64,000 bases of DNA from Bactericera cockerelli (lineage: Eukaryota > Arthropoda > Insecta > Hemiptera > Triozidae). Where the stretch lies: the NCBI GenBank assembly GCA_024516035.1, contig CM044961.1, positions 37,227,112 through 37,291,111 on the forward strand, written 5' to 3'. Below the pieces are notes generated by a model, which was not told where the DNA came from, did not search any database, and saw only the letters and a program-made list of their open reading frames with translations. Shown here one piece after another: positions 43,001-51,426 of the stretch (position 1 is its first letter; each line of letters opens with the position of its first letter). The translations under genes and the position numbers were made by a program.

Positions 43001-45623
43001 GAAAAGAGAGAGAGAGAGAGAGAGGCTGAGAGAGAGAGAGAAAGGAAGCTCAATGAGAGAGAAAGAAAGAGGAAGAATGGAAGAGAGAGAGACTGAGAGA
43101 AAGAGGCAGAAAGGAAGAAAAAGAGAGAGAGAGAAAGAGAAAGAGAGAGAGAGAGGGAAAGACAGAAAGAGGGAGTAAGGAAGAGAAAGAGAGAGAGAGA
43201 AAGGGAGGGAGAAAGGAAGAGAAAGAGAGAAAGGGAGAGAGAGAGGGGGGGGAAAGGGATTATTATTCAAGGTAGTTCAAAGGAAAATGTGGCAGAATTT
43301 TGGACCCTAACAACGAGGAGCTGTAAAGGTTCTGCTATGTTTCATTCAAGATTGGGAAAACACGTGTCTCGTGCTGTTCAAAACAAATTCTCGTAAACAT
43401 TCTCTAATTATTGAAAGAAAACTGTGGCTTTCAGATCTTTTGTATGAAAACACAGTTGAAAAGCATATTTAATGTTTAGTGTTTTATGTTTGAAAAGCAT
43501 ACGCAAGGTTTAATATTTCTTTTTTGTCAAAAGATCAATTGCGATGCAGCAAATTGGCCGGAAGAAAAACCCCCGAAAAACGAGGAAATATCGCAATTGG
43601 GAAAGTGAAGGTCACACGAAGGTCACCCTTGAAAACGTTGGACTATTCTCAGAAAAAGAAGGAATTAGATGAGAGGAAAAATAATTGTTGACAATGTTTT
43701 CTACCCATGCAAAAAAAAAAAAAACAAACAAAAGAGCTTGAAGAAAAAAAGTTTTAAAAGTTATCAAATTTGTGTTAATCACTTTCGTGATATCACAACA
43801 AATTAAACTTGCTTTACTAAATCTACGCTGAAACCGGGACTTGAACCACCGACCGCCAGGTTACAAGTCCGCCGCCTTATCGATCAAGAGGTCGGTAAGC
43901 GCTTAACACTTAGACGACCGGCATGGTTTTTAGTGAATTCTCCCGTGGGACCGGCGATGTTTAGACGTAGTGCATTTGTGTACCACCGGTGGTACACGCG
44001 GTCGTCTAAGTGTTAAAGAATTAATCAGGTTAGGTTTTGCTAGTTCAGATCAAGTTATTTCGAATCATCAGGTCAGGTCAAGGTCAGTTCAGGTCAAGTC
44101 AAGGTCAGAACTCACCTCAGTTTCCTGTCCCAGCCGCTTGGTGAAGGCGGCGTCACGGAAGCAGGACATGCACACCGCCGTGAGCTTCTCCACACTCTCC
44201 ACTAGAGTCAGGTCAAGGTCAGGTCAGGTCAGGTCAGGTCAAGGTCAGAACTCACCTCAGTTTCCTGTCCCAGCCGCTTGGTGAAGGCGGCATCACGGAA
44301 GCAGGACATGCACACCGCCGTGAGCTTCTCCACACTCTCCGCCAGGGGGATGAGGCTGAGGATGTCGCAGAAGCCTGTCCTCTGGAAGGTGCCGTCCAGA
44401 GCCGCCACCAGGACGATCTTGCGGGCGTTCGCCATGCTCTCGGCGAACGAGACGATGTCGGGGAACTACGGAAAGAGAGAATAATAATAATAATATCGCC
44501 TTATTTATACTTTCTGCATAGCGTGTAGAAATAAAAAGTGTGGAAATTTATTTATTTTTTTTTTTTTCGCTCCGATTTCAATTTTTTCTGGACGTTTCAT
44601 AACCTCCTGAGCAACTTTGGTTTTGTGTCCGTCTGTCGATCCGTCGGTCTGTTAAAACGATTCCTTGTAACGCGCAAATCTCGGAAACTAATCAACGGAT
44701 TTTGATGAAATCTTGCACACATATAGGAGACGTTCTGTAGATGGTCCCATTTTAAATTCATCGAATTCGTACTAGCGGTTCTGGGTGAAAGAGACCATGC
44801 GCCTGACCACTAACTTTTTACTTAAACGCTTATATCTCGTGAATGGTACACCCGATTTTGATGAAATTTTGTATGTATAATTGTATACGCATATTACTGT
44901 TTTAAGTAGGCTATTTATATTTTTTTTAATTAATTATAATTTAACTCTCATATTTAAGAAAATCCGAAATTTTGGACAAAAAAGTCAAAAAATAAGGTCC
45001 ACGACTTGCCGGTACAGATTTTTTCGTAGAATGTAGGAAAAATAGTATTCTACCATATAAAACAAATTTGAAGAAAATCGGTTAAGCTGTTTTGGAGATA
45101 CAAGTGATTTTGTATAAAATCTCAAAATTAGCACGTGTATACAATGTGAACATTGTATACAATTTTTGTTAATATTGTTCAGTTTAAAAAAAAAAAAGAT
45201 ATCTACCATAATGTAGATTTTACTGCTAAATGTGAAACAATTACGAGGAAGTATTGTGTCCATAATTGGCAGTTTTTTTTTAATACACACAAATTTGTTT
45301 CAGTCATCAAGCAAGGCCGAACATTCTTATTGGTAAGTAGGTATATGTCATGCCTTATCTACAATCATGTAAAAATAACTTACGAACTGTCCCTCATCAA
45401 CAGCGATCACGTCCACCTCCTTCGCCAGGGGCGCCAGCCTGGTCAGCTCCACCGCCGACACCGCCCTCAGCTTCTGCTGGTCGTGGGTGGAGACCCTCTC
45501 AGAGTCGTACCTGTCGTCCTTGGCGTACCGCACGATCAGGCAGCGGTAGTTGGCGTACTGGTAGCGCTTGATGCGGCGGATCAGCTCCGTGGTCTTGCCC
45601 GAGAACATGGGCCCGAGGATCAC
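29975..45623 (-). CDS. TK1: Thymidine kinase, cytosolic (TK1), 5' exon not located
   Basis: ATP-dependent phosphorylation of thymidine to dTMP in the cytosolic salvage pathway. Exons read on the minus strand: 45623-45384 (80 codons), 44465-44256 (70 codons), 30241-29975 (88 codons plus stop), all phase 0 with AG/GT borders. Visible motifs: P-loop [16 protein letters not shown] across the first junction, [26 protein letters not shown], and the zinc-binding pairs CMSC and CREC. The 238 codons here lack only the short N-terminus before VILGP. A 14-kb intron separates the last two exons. The C-terminal tail is Ser/Pro/Lys-rich and contains the repeat SPFKSL twice. Candidate AATAAA at 29899-29894 on the minus strand. 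Confidence 0.95.
30471..30614 (-). mobile_element. tRNA-derived SINE, family A
   Basis: Same A/B-box and tail organisation. It lies between two direct copies of ~110 bp (30334-30470 and 30622-30760, CCCCAAGTCTCTTTTGTAT), so the flank is duplicated around the insertion. Confidence 0.8.
32052..32150 (+). mobile_element. tRNA-derived SINE, family E, partial
   Basis: GCTTGCACGCAGGGTGACCT then GGGTTCGAATCCCAGCGGAG. Confidence 0.65.
32214..32416 (+). mobile_element. tRNA-derived SINE, family B
   Basis: GTCAAGTGGTTAACGGGCTA ... TTGGTTCGAATCCCACCCAG ... CGCCTGGTGGTTACCTTCCA. Confidence 0.85.
33208..33376 (+). mobile_element. 5S-headed SINE tail, 5'-truncated, with poly(A)
   Basis: GTGATGCTGGCATTCCAGCC core, GAATGGAGGGTAACACCC, GCGACGTTTAAACCC, then ~33 A. 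5' truncation is typical of retroposition. Confidence 0.8.
33682..34267. repeat. Polypurine (GA)-rich tract, ~590 bp
   Basis: The plus strand is almost all A/G, built from GAGAGGAAGAGAAAGATAGA units (~33-60 bp). The apparent Ser/Leu ORF on the other strand is a by-product. In the TK1 intron. Confidence 0.95.
34629..34855 (+). mobile_element. 5S-headed SINE, full
   Basis: GCCAGCGTCGACGGCGCGTT, GATCACCGAAGTTAAGCAAT, core with ACATTCCGGCC, tail AAGCGACGTTAAACCC. Confidence 0.88.
35157..35366 (-). mobile_element. tRNA-derived SINE, family B
   Basis: Full-length reverse copy; GAGATTCGAACCAACGGATC in the B-box region. Confidence 0.82.
36001..36090. repeat. Two adjacent perfect hairpins
   Basis: GGCGGGGTTATTGCC-TAT-GGCAATAACCCCGCC (15-bp arms), then CATATTCGACATATACAC, an 8-base loop and GTGTATATGTCGAATATG (18-bp arms). 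Confidence 0.95.
36098..36392. repeat. Polypurine G/A tract
   Basis: G-rich and GAGA runs, including a G9 block, directly beside the paired hairpins at 36001-36090. Confidence 0.93.
36649..37058 (+). mobile_element. Two direct copies of 5S-headed SINE
   Basis: Copies start at 36649 and 36842 and are nearly identical for ~165 bp, including the unusual CATCAAGGTGAAGTCTTCGT and ATTCTGGCATTCC. This suggests a ~193-bp segmental tandem duplication rather than two insertions. Only the second has the tail GCGACGTTAAACC. Confidence 0.85.
37170..37300. repeat. ~40-bp tandem repeat x 3
   Basis: AGAAACTCCTCGCTGTATAG with ACATACAAGACATAT. Confidence 0.85.
37817..38650. repeat. Inverted clusters of ACGATTCGTCTCA around the 48-bp array
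   Basis: Three forward copies of ACGATTCGTCTCA (near 37819, 37880, 37924) lie left and four reverse-complement copies TGAGACGAATCGT (near 38550, 38567, 38591, 38634) lie right of the array. GAGGGAATTTTTTCTTAT flanks the array on both sides (37991, 38485). Confidence 0.85.
38020..38385. repeat. ~48-bp tandem array
   Basis: About eight units of TATATTCTTGAGGCATGGCC, TTCTATGCATTTTACC, TAACCCTAC, with a variant AAACCTAAGGCATTGCC every few units. Overlapping ORFs here are artefacts. Confidence 0.92.
39086..39152 (-). mobile_element. tRNA-like sequence, probably a SINE head
   Basis: Reverse complement GGCTTCCGTGGCTCAGTGGT ... GCGGGTTCGAATCCCGACAG. Internal promoter boxes are good, but the acceptor stem does not pair, so it is not a working tRNA gene. 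Confidence 0.55.
40457..40599 (-). mobile_element. tRNA-derived SINE, family A
   Basis: GGGACTTGAACCACCGACCT and CTTATCGATCATGCTACTGA on the plus strand; full length. Confidence 0.8.
41073..41248 (-). mobile_element. tRNA-derived SINE, family B
   Basis: AACACTCTTTAGTGGTAGGT to CAGACTAGCGCGATAACCAC; small deletion in the middle. Confidence 0.8.
41360..41545 (+). repeat. Interspersed repeat with GCTTGTGGTCTGTGTTGTAG
   Basis: Also at 27240-27375 (+) and 63490-63625 (+), and partly inverted at 3300-3385. Contains GCCTGCCCATCCCGTAGT and TGATGGGCGA. Nature unknown. Confidence 0.65.
42323..43258. repeat. Polypurine region with ~38-bp unit
   Basis: GAGAGAAAGAGAAATAGAAG-TTATGAAGGA units at 42540-42750, then a mixed stretch, then a dense GAGA tract 42985-43255 with G-runs. 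Confidence 0.9.
43756..43897 (-). mobile_element. tRNA-derived SINE, family A
   Basis: Full-length copy, with a small deletion near the A box (CGATCAAGAGGTCGG). A TTAA MITE starts directly after it. Confidence 0.8.
43903..44016. mobile_element. Small piggyBac-type MITE (TTAA) with central palindrome
   Basis: TTAACACTTAGACGACCG and its exact reverse complement at the ends; interior perfect palindrome GTGTACCACCGGTGGTACAC. 114 bp, inserted at the end of a family A SINE. Confidence 0.82.
44100..44255 (-). pseudogene. Partial tandem copy of TK1 exon with donor
   Basis: The last ~95 nt of exon 44465-44256 and its donor are repeated ~142 bp further into the intron ([20 protein letters not shown] recognisable), without an acceptor. 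Flanked by AGGTC-rich simple repeat at 44070-44250. Same junction-duplication pattern as in the myosin gene. Confidence 0.85.
44256..44465 (-). CDS. TK1: TK1 exon: FPDIV to first zinc pair
   Basis: Acceptor CTTTCCGTAG, donor ACTGAG/GTGAGT. Encodes [20 protein letters not shown], then [11 protein letters not shown] and the cysteine pair in [18 protein letters not shown] second copy of its 3' half lies at 44107-44205. Confidence 0.96.
44560..45280 (+). repeat. ~600-bp interspersed repeat, copy 2
   Basis: Same order of blocks as 9640-10290 (ACGATTCCTTGTAACGCGCA, GACCATGCGCCTGACCACTA, ACGAGGAAGTATTGTGTCCA). Fills the TK1 intron between 44465 and 45384. Confidence 0.8.
45384..45623 (-). CDS. TK1: TK1 exon: P-loop and lasso start
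   Basis: Acceptor CCACTCCACAG, donor CAGTTC/GTAAGT. Encodes [20 protein letters not shown] to [11 protein letters not shown], containing the ATP-binding P-loop and the acidic DEGQ motif. Partial copies of the acceptor side lie upstream in transcription (to 46245). Confidence 0.96.
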
Positions 45624-46245
45624 CTGTGGAGTGGAGTTGGATGATGCTGACTGGCTCGACGTTGCTTAACATATATGGTGTGATACAAAAATTATACAGC
45701 GAATTCCAAGTACATATTATGTGAGATAAGATTAACTGTCTACACATACCTGCATTATCACCTGGAATGGAGTTGGATGATGATAACGGGCTCGACGTTG
45801 CTTAACACATGGTGTGATACAAAAATTATACAGCGAATTCCAAGTGAATATTGTGTAAGATAAGATTAACTGTCTACACGTACCAAATGAACTGCATTAT
45901 CACCTGGAATGGAGTTTGATGATGATAACTGGCTCGACGTTGCTTAACACATGGTGTGATGCAAAAATTATACAGCGAATTCCAAGAGCATATTATGTGA
46001 GATAAGATAAGATAAGATTAATTGTCTAGACATACCAAATGAACTTCATTATCACCTGGAATGCATGATAATAACTGGCTCGACGTTGCTTAACATATGG
46101 TGTGATACAAAAATTATACAGCGAATTCCAAGTACATATTATGTAAGATAAGATTAACTGTCTACACATACTAAACGAACTGCATTATCACCTGGAATGG
46201 AGTTGGATGATGATAACTGGCTCGACGTTGCTTAACATGGCGGGG
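45615..46245 (-). repeat. TK1 acceptor-junction array, ~140 bp x 5
   Basis: The TK1 acceptor with the first few exon bases and ~130 nt of upstream intron is repeated; CAG/GTGATAATG junctions on the minus strand near 45762, 45904, 46055 and 46192, plus the real one at 45623. The step is 137-151 bp. Confidence 0.88.
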
Positions 46246-46317
46246 TAATTGCCATAGGCAATAACTTGTCTACATTACAAGCCTGGCACCGTAATCATAT
46301 TGACTACCAATTTATAC

Positions 46318-46493
46318 TAATATCGCCTTATTTATACTGTCTTATTAATGAGTCCCATTATTCCAACAGTAACCGCGAGACATATTATTATGTGGTCAAA
46401 ATCCCAATGGGACCTTGTCATGTCCCGGCTGGGTTTCGAACCCACGACCTCTAGATTACCAGACCGACGCCTTGACCACTGAGCTACCGGAAT
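46318..46493 (-). mobile_element. tRNA-derived SINE, family C
   Basis: ATATCGCCTTATTTATACTG tail, then GGGTTTCGAACCCACGACCT head. Confidence 0.82.
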
Positions 46494-47084
46494 GATCAGA
46501 CTTAATTACGGACGAAGGATTTACTCGCTGGGTATAATAATAATATGTTTGTGTTATTAAATCAAAAATTTAGTGGGTAGGGTAGAATTATACGACTTTT
46601 TTGTATCTTTTCATATCTTATTGGCCCATAATTCCGCCACTGGTCGCTGCCCACATGAAAGCAGCTACTCATTTTTAAACATTCAAAAAACAGAGAAGAA
46701 AAAATTTTTAGGTCACCGTGCGTGCAAGCTTTGGGGTTGGGTGGAAGAGATTGCCACAGACAATAACCCCCTTTAGGTAGTACATTAGCTTCATCATCTT
46801 TTTTGTTCTTCTTTCTTTGTTCAATCCATCTATTTTTTCTTTATAATTTCATTGTATTTTACTGAATATATTTTTATCTTACCTGATAAAGCATACTATA
46901 ATAATAATAAGCTTGGCGCGCTACACCACTCGGCTAATAATAATTATTTGTTAGTCTTTATTAGAAGCCGAGGCTGCTAATAATTATTATTTATACCCAT
47001 TTATGCTACCCGATCAGGACTAAAGAGTCTCCTTATTCTAGTACTTGTAATAGTGCCATTATTGTGTGGTCAAAGTTCCAAATA

Positions 47085-47165
47085 TAATTATGAAGAAAAA
47101 AATATGCATTGGGTGGAATTCGAACCAACGGATCCCTAAGCTACCTGGATCACCAGACTAGCGCT
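47085..47165 (-). mobile_element. tRNA-derived SINE, family B, partial
   Basis: Only the head side is recognisable (GAATTCGAACCAACGGATCC, ACCAGACTAGCGC); the body is diverged. Confidence 0.6.
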
Positions 47166-47307
47166 GTTTTTCGAATGAGTTTGATAAAAGTAATGAGTAA
47201 AGTAATAATAATAATAATGGGTTTTTGATCATGTAACAATTAAAATTTATTTGAACTCCTCTCAATAACTCTTCTAAGTGCAATACTTAATTGTAAAATA
47301 ACGTCAT

Positions 47308-47447
47308 CATATTATTTTGTGTTAATCACTTTCGTGATATCACAACTACTCAAACTAGCTTTACTAAATCTACGCTGAAACCAGGACTTGAAGCACCGAC
47401 CTCCAGGTTACAAGTGTCCGCCTTATCAATCAAGCTACTGAGGTCGG
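47308..47447 (-). mobile_element. tRNA-derived SINE, family A
   Basis: Diverged copy (ACTTGAAGCACCGACC). Confidence 0.75.
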
Positions 47448-47849
47448 TCTATACTTTTCACAATAGAAGAGGTCAAGCTTGACCAGAAGCTATGATAAGC
47501 CTCGCATACCTCCAGAGATTAGGTCAAGAAATGGGGCAGGGAGGAGCGTTACTGAGAATTTATCACGTGAGATTAGATTACCTAGAAACACATTTGCCAA
47601 TCACTTAATGGAAGCATTGACCTTTGCGAAAAAAAAAAACGAATCTCAGTAGTATTAGCACCAGGCGCGGCCGGTGCTAATACTACTTTTTTAGAATAAT
47701 TAATGCATAATTACATATTATGATTGACATGGTTAACAAACTCAAAATCTTTAGATACTGAAAGAACGACTCTATAAATCTCATTTTAGTCTGGTTTATG
47801 TGGCAGCACCTCCAAAACATTTTCTCACCAGCCGTGCCTGATTAGCACC

Positions 47850-47955
47850 TCAACCAAGGTAGTGATAGAGTACACTCAACCAAGGTAGTGATAGTGTACA
47901 CTCAACCAAGGTAGTGATAGTGTTCACTCAACCAAGGTAGTGATAGTGTACACTT
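47850..47955. repeat. ~28-bp tandem repeat x 4
   Basis: CTCAACCAAGGTAGTGATAG followed by TGTACA; four copies. Confidence 0.9.
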
Positions 47956-48240
47956 TGATAACCTGGGAAACAAAAGAGATTTTATCTAACCAAGTGACTA
48001 CCTTATCGTTCTCCCTATCGCAAAAGGTCAAAAGCTCACGTTTGACCTACTCTTGTTTAGCTGGGAGACAGTAAGGCTGGAATTGATAGTACTTAATAGT
48101 AATTAATTTTGATATACCGCTGTGGAGCAAAGTCTAGATTTTGGGTACTGTTTTAAATGGGAAAATGCTTGAGTCATGACTTGAGATCTCGATTTCTGTC
48201 GAATAATTTCGCCCTCAGAGTCTGTTCTGAGAATTGTGAG

Positions 48241-48330
48241 CCAGCCTCCGTGATGTAACGGTTGTGACTACTGCTCGTCGTACAGGGGACGTGAGTTCGA
48301 TCCCCCGGTTGGTCATAATTTTCTAACAAA
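48241..48330 (+). mobile_element. tRNA-like SINE head
   Basis: CCTCCGTGATGTAACGGTTG ... GTGAGTTCGATCCCCCGGTT: same tRNA-like head as at 56223, without the core. Confidence 0.65.
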
Positions 48331-48585
48331 ACATAAATGATTTTCTAAAAATAATAAAACTAAAGAAGGTGACACAATTTTTGGTATTGAAAATATCACT
48401 CTAGAAAATATATTGTTGGATTTACAGAGCGGAAATAGAAGTACAACCTAAAGTATTATGTAAAAAAAAAAATATTGATTGACATGGCTAGATTATTCAC
48501 AGTACAAAAATAAACACCAAATAACAAAGTCTACAAGTATGGGGAAATATTTTAAAAGTAAAGTTTTTTTTATTTAAATTTCTTA

Positions 48586-48722
48586 TATCTGTGTTGATCA
48601 TTATCGTGATGTCACAACTACTCAAACTTGTTTTACCAAATCTTTGCTGAACTTGGGACTTGAACCATCGACCTCCAGGTTACAAGTCCGCCCCCTTATC
48701 AATGAAGCTATTGAGATTGGTT
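48586..48722 (-). mobile_element. tRNA-derived SINE, family A
   Basis: Diverged copy (ACTTGAACCATCGACCTCCA). Confidence 0.75.
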
Positions 48723-48767
48723 CAATATTTTAAAAGTACATAATTCTTAGACCATAAGGAATGTTTT

Positions 48768-48900
48768 TTAAATTAATGCTCAAAGCATTTTCCACCACCT
48801 CACCCAAAAATACATGCATTGGGTGGGATTCGAACCAACGAATCCCTACGCTACCTGGATTTCCAGACTAGCGCGTTAACCACTTGACTACCAATGCACG
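48768..48900 (-). mobile_element. tRNA-derived SINE, family B, truncated
   Basis: Head and part of the tail: GGGATTCGAACCAACGAATC, GCGCGTTAACCACTTGACTA. Confidence 0.78.
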
Positions 48901-49248
48901 GTTTTTCTTGTTTTGAGTTGCTTTTGGAACGTTATAGATTGCCCAGCAAGCAGGAATATTCAATTTCTGTTGATCCAAGGATTATTCTTGAGTGAAGAAT
49001 TAACATCACTCGAGAATAACAATGAGTTGATTGATTTTACATAAAGAAATACAGCCTTCTGTAAATAAAATAATCAGGCAAATTACACTCCAGTGATAAA
49101 ATTGCCTTGTAAATAGCCTCACACACACAAACTATTATAAAAATCAAGTCATGTGGATTGTGGAATGATCTCATCATATAGTATCAGATTATACTCGTAC
49201 AAAACTCATCATAATTATTCTTACAGTTTCATTTATATTTCTATGAAG

Positions 49249-49391
49249 TAACCATATTTGTGTTAATCACTTTCGTGATATCACAACTACTCAAACTCGC
49301 TTTACTCAATCTACGCTGAAACCGGGACTTGAACCACCGACCTCCAGGTTACAAGTCCGCCGCCTTATCGATCAAGCTACTGAGGTCGGTT
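49249..49391 (-). mobile_element. tRNA-derived SINE, family A
   Basis: Near-consensus copy, full length. Confidence 0.85.
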
Positions 49392-50353
49392 ATATTTCTA
49401 CACATACTGATGTAAAATTTTCTCAAATAAAACACTGGATCAAAAAATGATAATAATAATAAACTTCAAACATCATTTGATAGTAGTTAATAAATAAAGA
49501 TGGAATGATTATTTTTTTCATACAAAATAGCTAGACAACTTCTATTTTTCAAAAAATGTTAGAGAGGAAATTATCACAGGGTATAAACAGAAACAGAATC
49601 AGTCAGTTTCTGTAAACAGGTTACAAATAATTGTGTAAATAGGTACAAATAATTGCTATACATAACTATATCAACTGGTGTTCATCATTATTAATAGACT
49701 CAGACTTATCTCTATAAAATTAATAACTAAATAACAACTATAATAATTAAAATCTATGTTTGTCCAGGTGAGGACAAGCAAGGGTTTGGCTTTATTTTCA
49801 TAGAAAATAATTTTGCAAGACCCCAATGTAAGGCATATTTTCATGGAAAATTTAAAGAAAAAGAAGAATTGAATTTATTCTGATAAAAAACCTAATTTTA
49901 AAAGTCTAAATTACGAAATTCCCACATAATATATACCTACTTAAATAAGAAAAAGAATTGAAACATAGTGTTTCCTATGCTTCACTCTTGTGGCTTTACG
50001 GTATATTTTTTCCTTGATATAACTTGTTAATGATTACCTAATTTATCAAGGAATTTATCAGCAATAAAATGTAGTATTTTATATAGGAAAAATTTAACAG
50101 AGAACTCTCATAAGTTACATCAAGGAAAAAATACTAATATTTTCGACTCATTTGCTTTTCTTAAAGGTACTTAAGACTAAAGTATAATAATACAAAAATA
50201 GTTATTATTTTATATTATGGGGTTTCATAGGGAATGTTGTAATAATTTATAATAAGACTCTTAATGGAACTGCTTTTCTTGTGACACCTATGTATGCGTA
50301 GACAGAGATATCTATCTATCTATATTTCATTATATTAAAGTGGTGCTTTTATC

Positions 50354-51426
50354 CTATTGTAACATAAGTGGTGACTCGTGAGTTAGGAGTCTCACAAGGG
50401 ACAGAGATGTCATCTGCTGAGCAATGTGGAGGCAGGTTAGTCCGTGGTGGTTCTTGATATTTGTCCTGGCCCCTGCTTTCAGTAGTAGGGCTGCTAGGTT
50501 GGTGTGATTGTTGATAGCCGCATAGTGCAGTGCTGTGTTGCCTCGGTGATCCTGTGCATTCAAGTTGCAATGCTTAGCTGCTAGGAGGAGTCTTACAATA
50601 GAGAGGTTGCTATTCTCACACGCAATGTGGAGTGGTGTCAGCTGCTTCACCCTAGTCACAATGTTGATATCTGCACGGTAATTAATCAGGAGTAGTACCA
50701 GGTCATAGTGCCCTAATGAGGTAGCAATATGCAATGCGGTGTAGCCATCACTGTTGCAGATATTAATGTTGAGACAGTCATTCAACATGGCTTGACTAGA
50801 ACTATTGCTGTCCAGGACGTCGACCCCTTCCTCTGTCTCTTCTTTACATTTAGAACACTGACACAGCGGGTGACATGCATTGTCTGGTACTTGTTCTTCA
50901 TTACTTATCCCAAAGTATATTTTAATCCTCTTGATATCATTATTTTCAATTAGGGCAAATAATTGTTCAACTTTCTTGATTTCTGTGATATTCTTGGGTC
51001 GTACACCTTCACGTGTGTTCACATTGGATGCATGAGACTCATTCACATCAGTATAGTCAAGGTACTTGTTAGGTGGAGGTGACGGGGGACTGGATGATGA
51101 CTTCTCTTTGGGAATCAAATAGTTGAACAAGGGTTTTGTGGGTTTGTGTACATATGAGTTGAGTAGCTTGGCAACATGAAGGTTGTTAGCATTCTGTAGG
51201 GGGGTAACTTTGCGTTTGTTTTCCAGGAGTGGGTTTGCACCATGGTCCAGCAGCAGTTGCACGATGGAGATGTAGCCCCATCGTGCTGCTGAGTGAAGAG
51301 GGCTATCTCCCTGGTTGTTGACGGCATTTACATTGAGACTGAGGAGTTCTTGTTCATTGAAGTAAATGAGAGCTTTGACACAGGTCTCATGACCATTGTT
51401 TGTGGAGAGATGGAGTGCTGTATTGC
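50354..51426 (-). CDS. ANKRD27: ANKRD27 coding exon 2
   Basis: Acceptor CATTTTCTTTTCAG. Starts inside the third ankyrin repeat (GNTALHLSTNNGHETCVKAL) and continues through ARWGYISIVQLLLDHGAN, a Ser/Pro linker, the second CHPLC motif and the C-terminal ankyrin block to TAG. Confidence 0.95.

Noticed and set aside
42697..43270. Ser-rich ORFs on the minus strand
   Set aside because: Products of the purine-rich tract; no conserved domain.
45153..45644. 163-aa ORF on the plus strand over TK1
   Set aside because: Antisense shadow of the TK1 exon joined to repeat sequence.
47465..47560. Candidate first coding exon of TK1 (donor GGAG/GTATGCG on the minus strand)
   Set aside because: No recognisable TK1 N-terminus and no convincing ATG; left unassigned.
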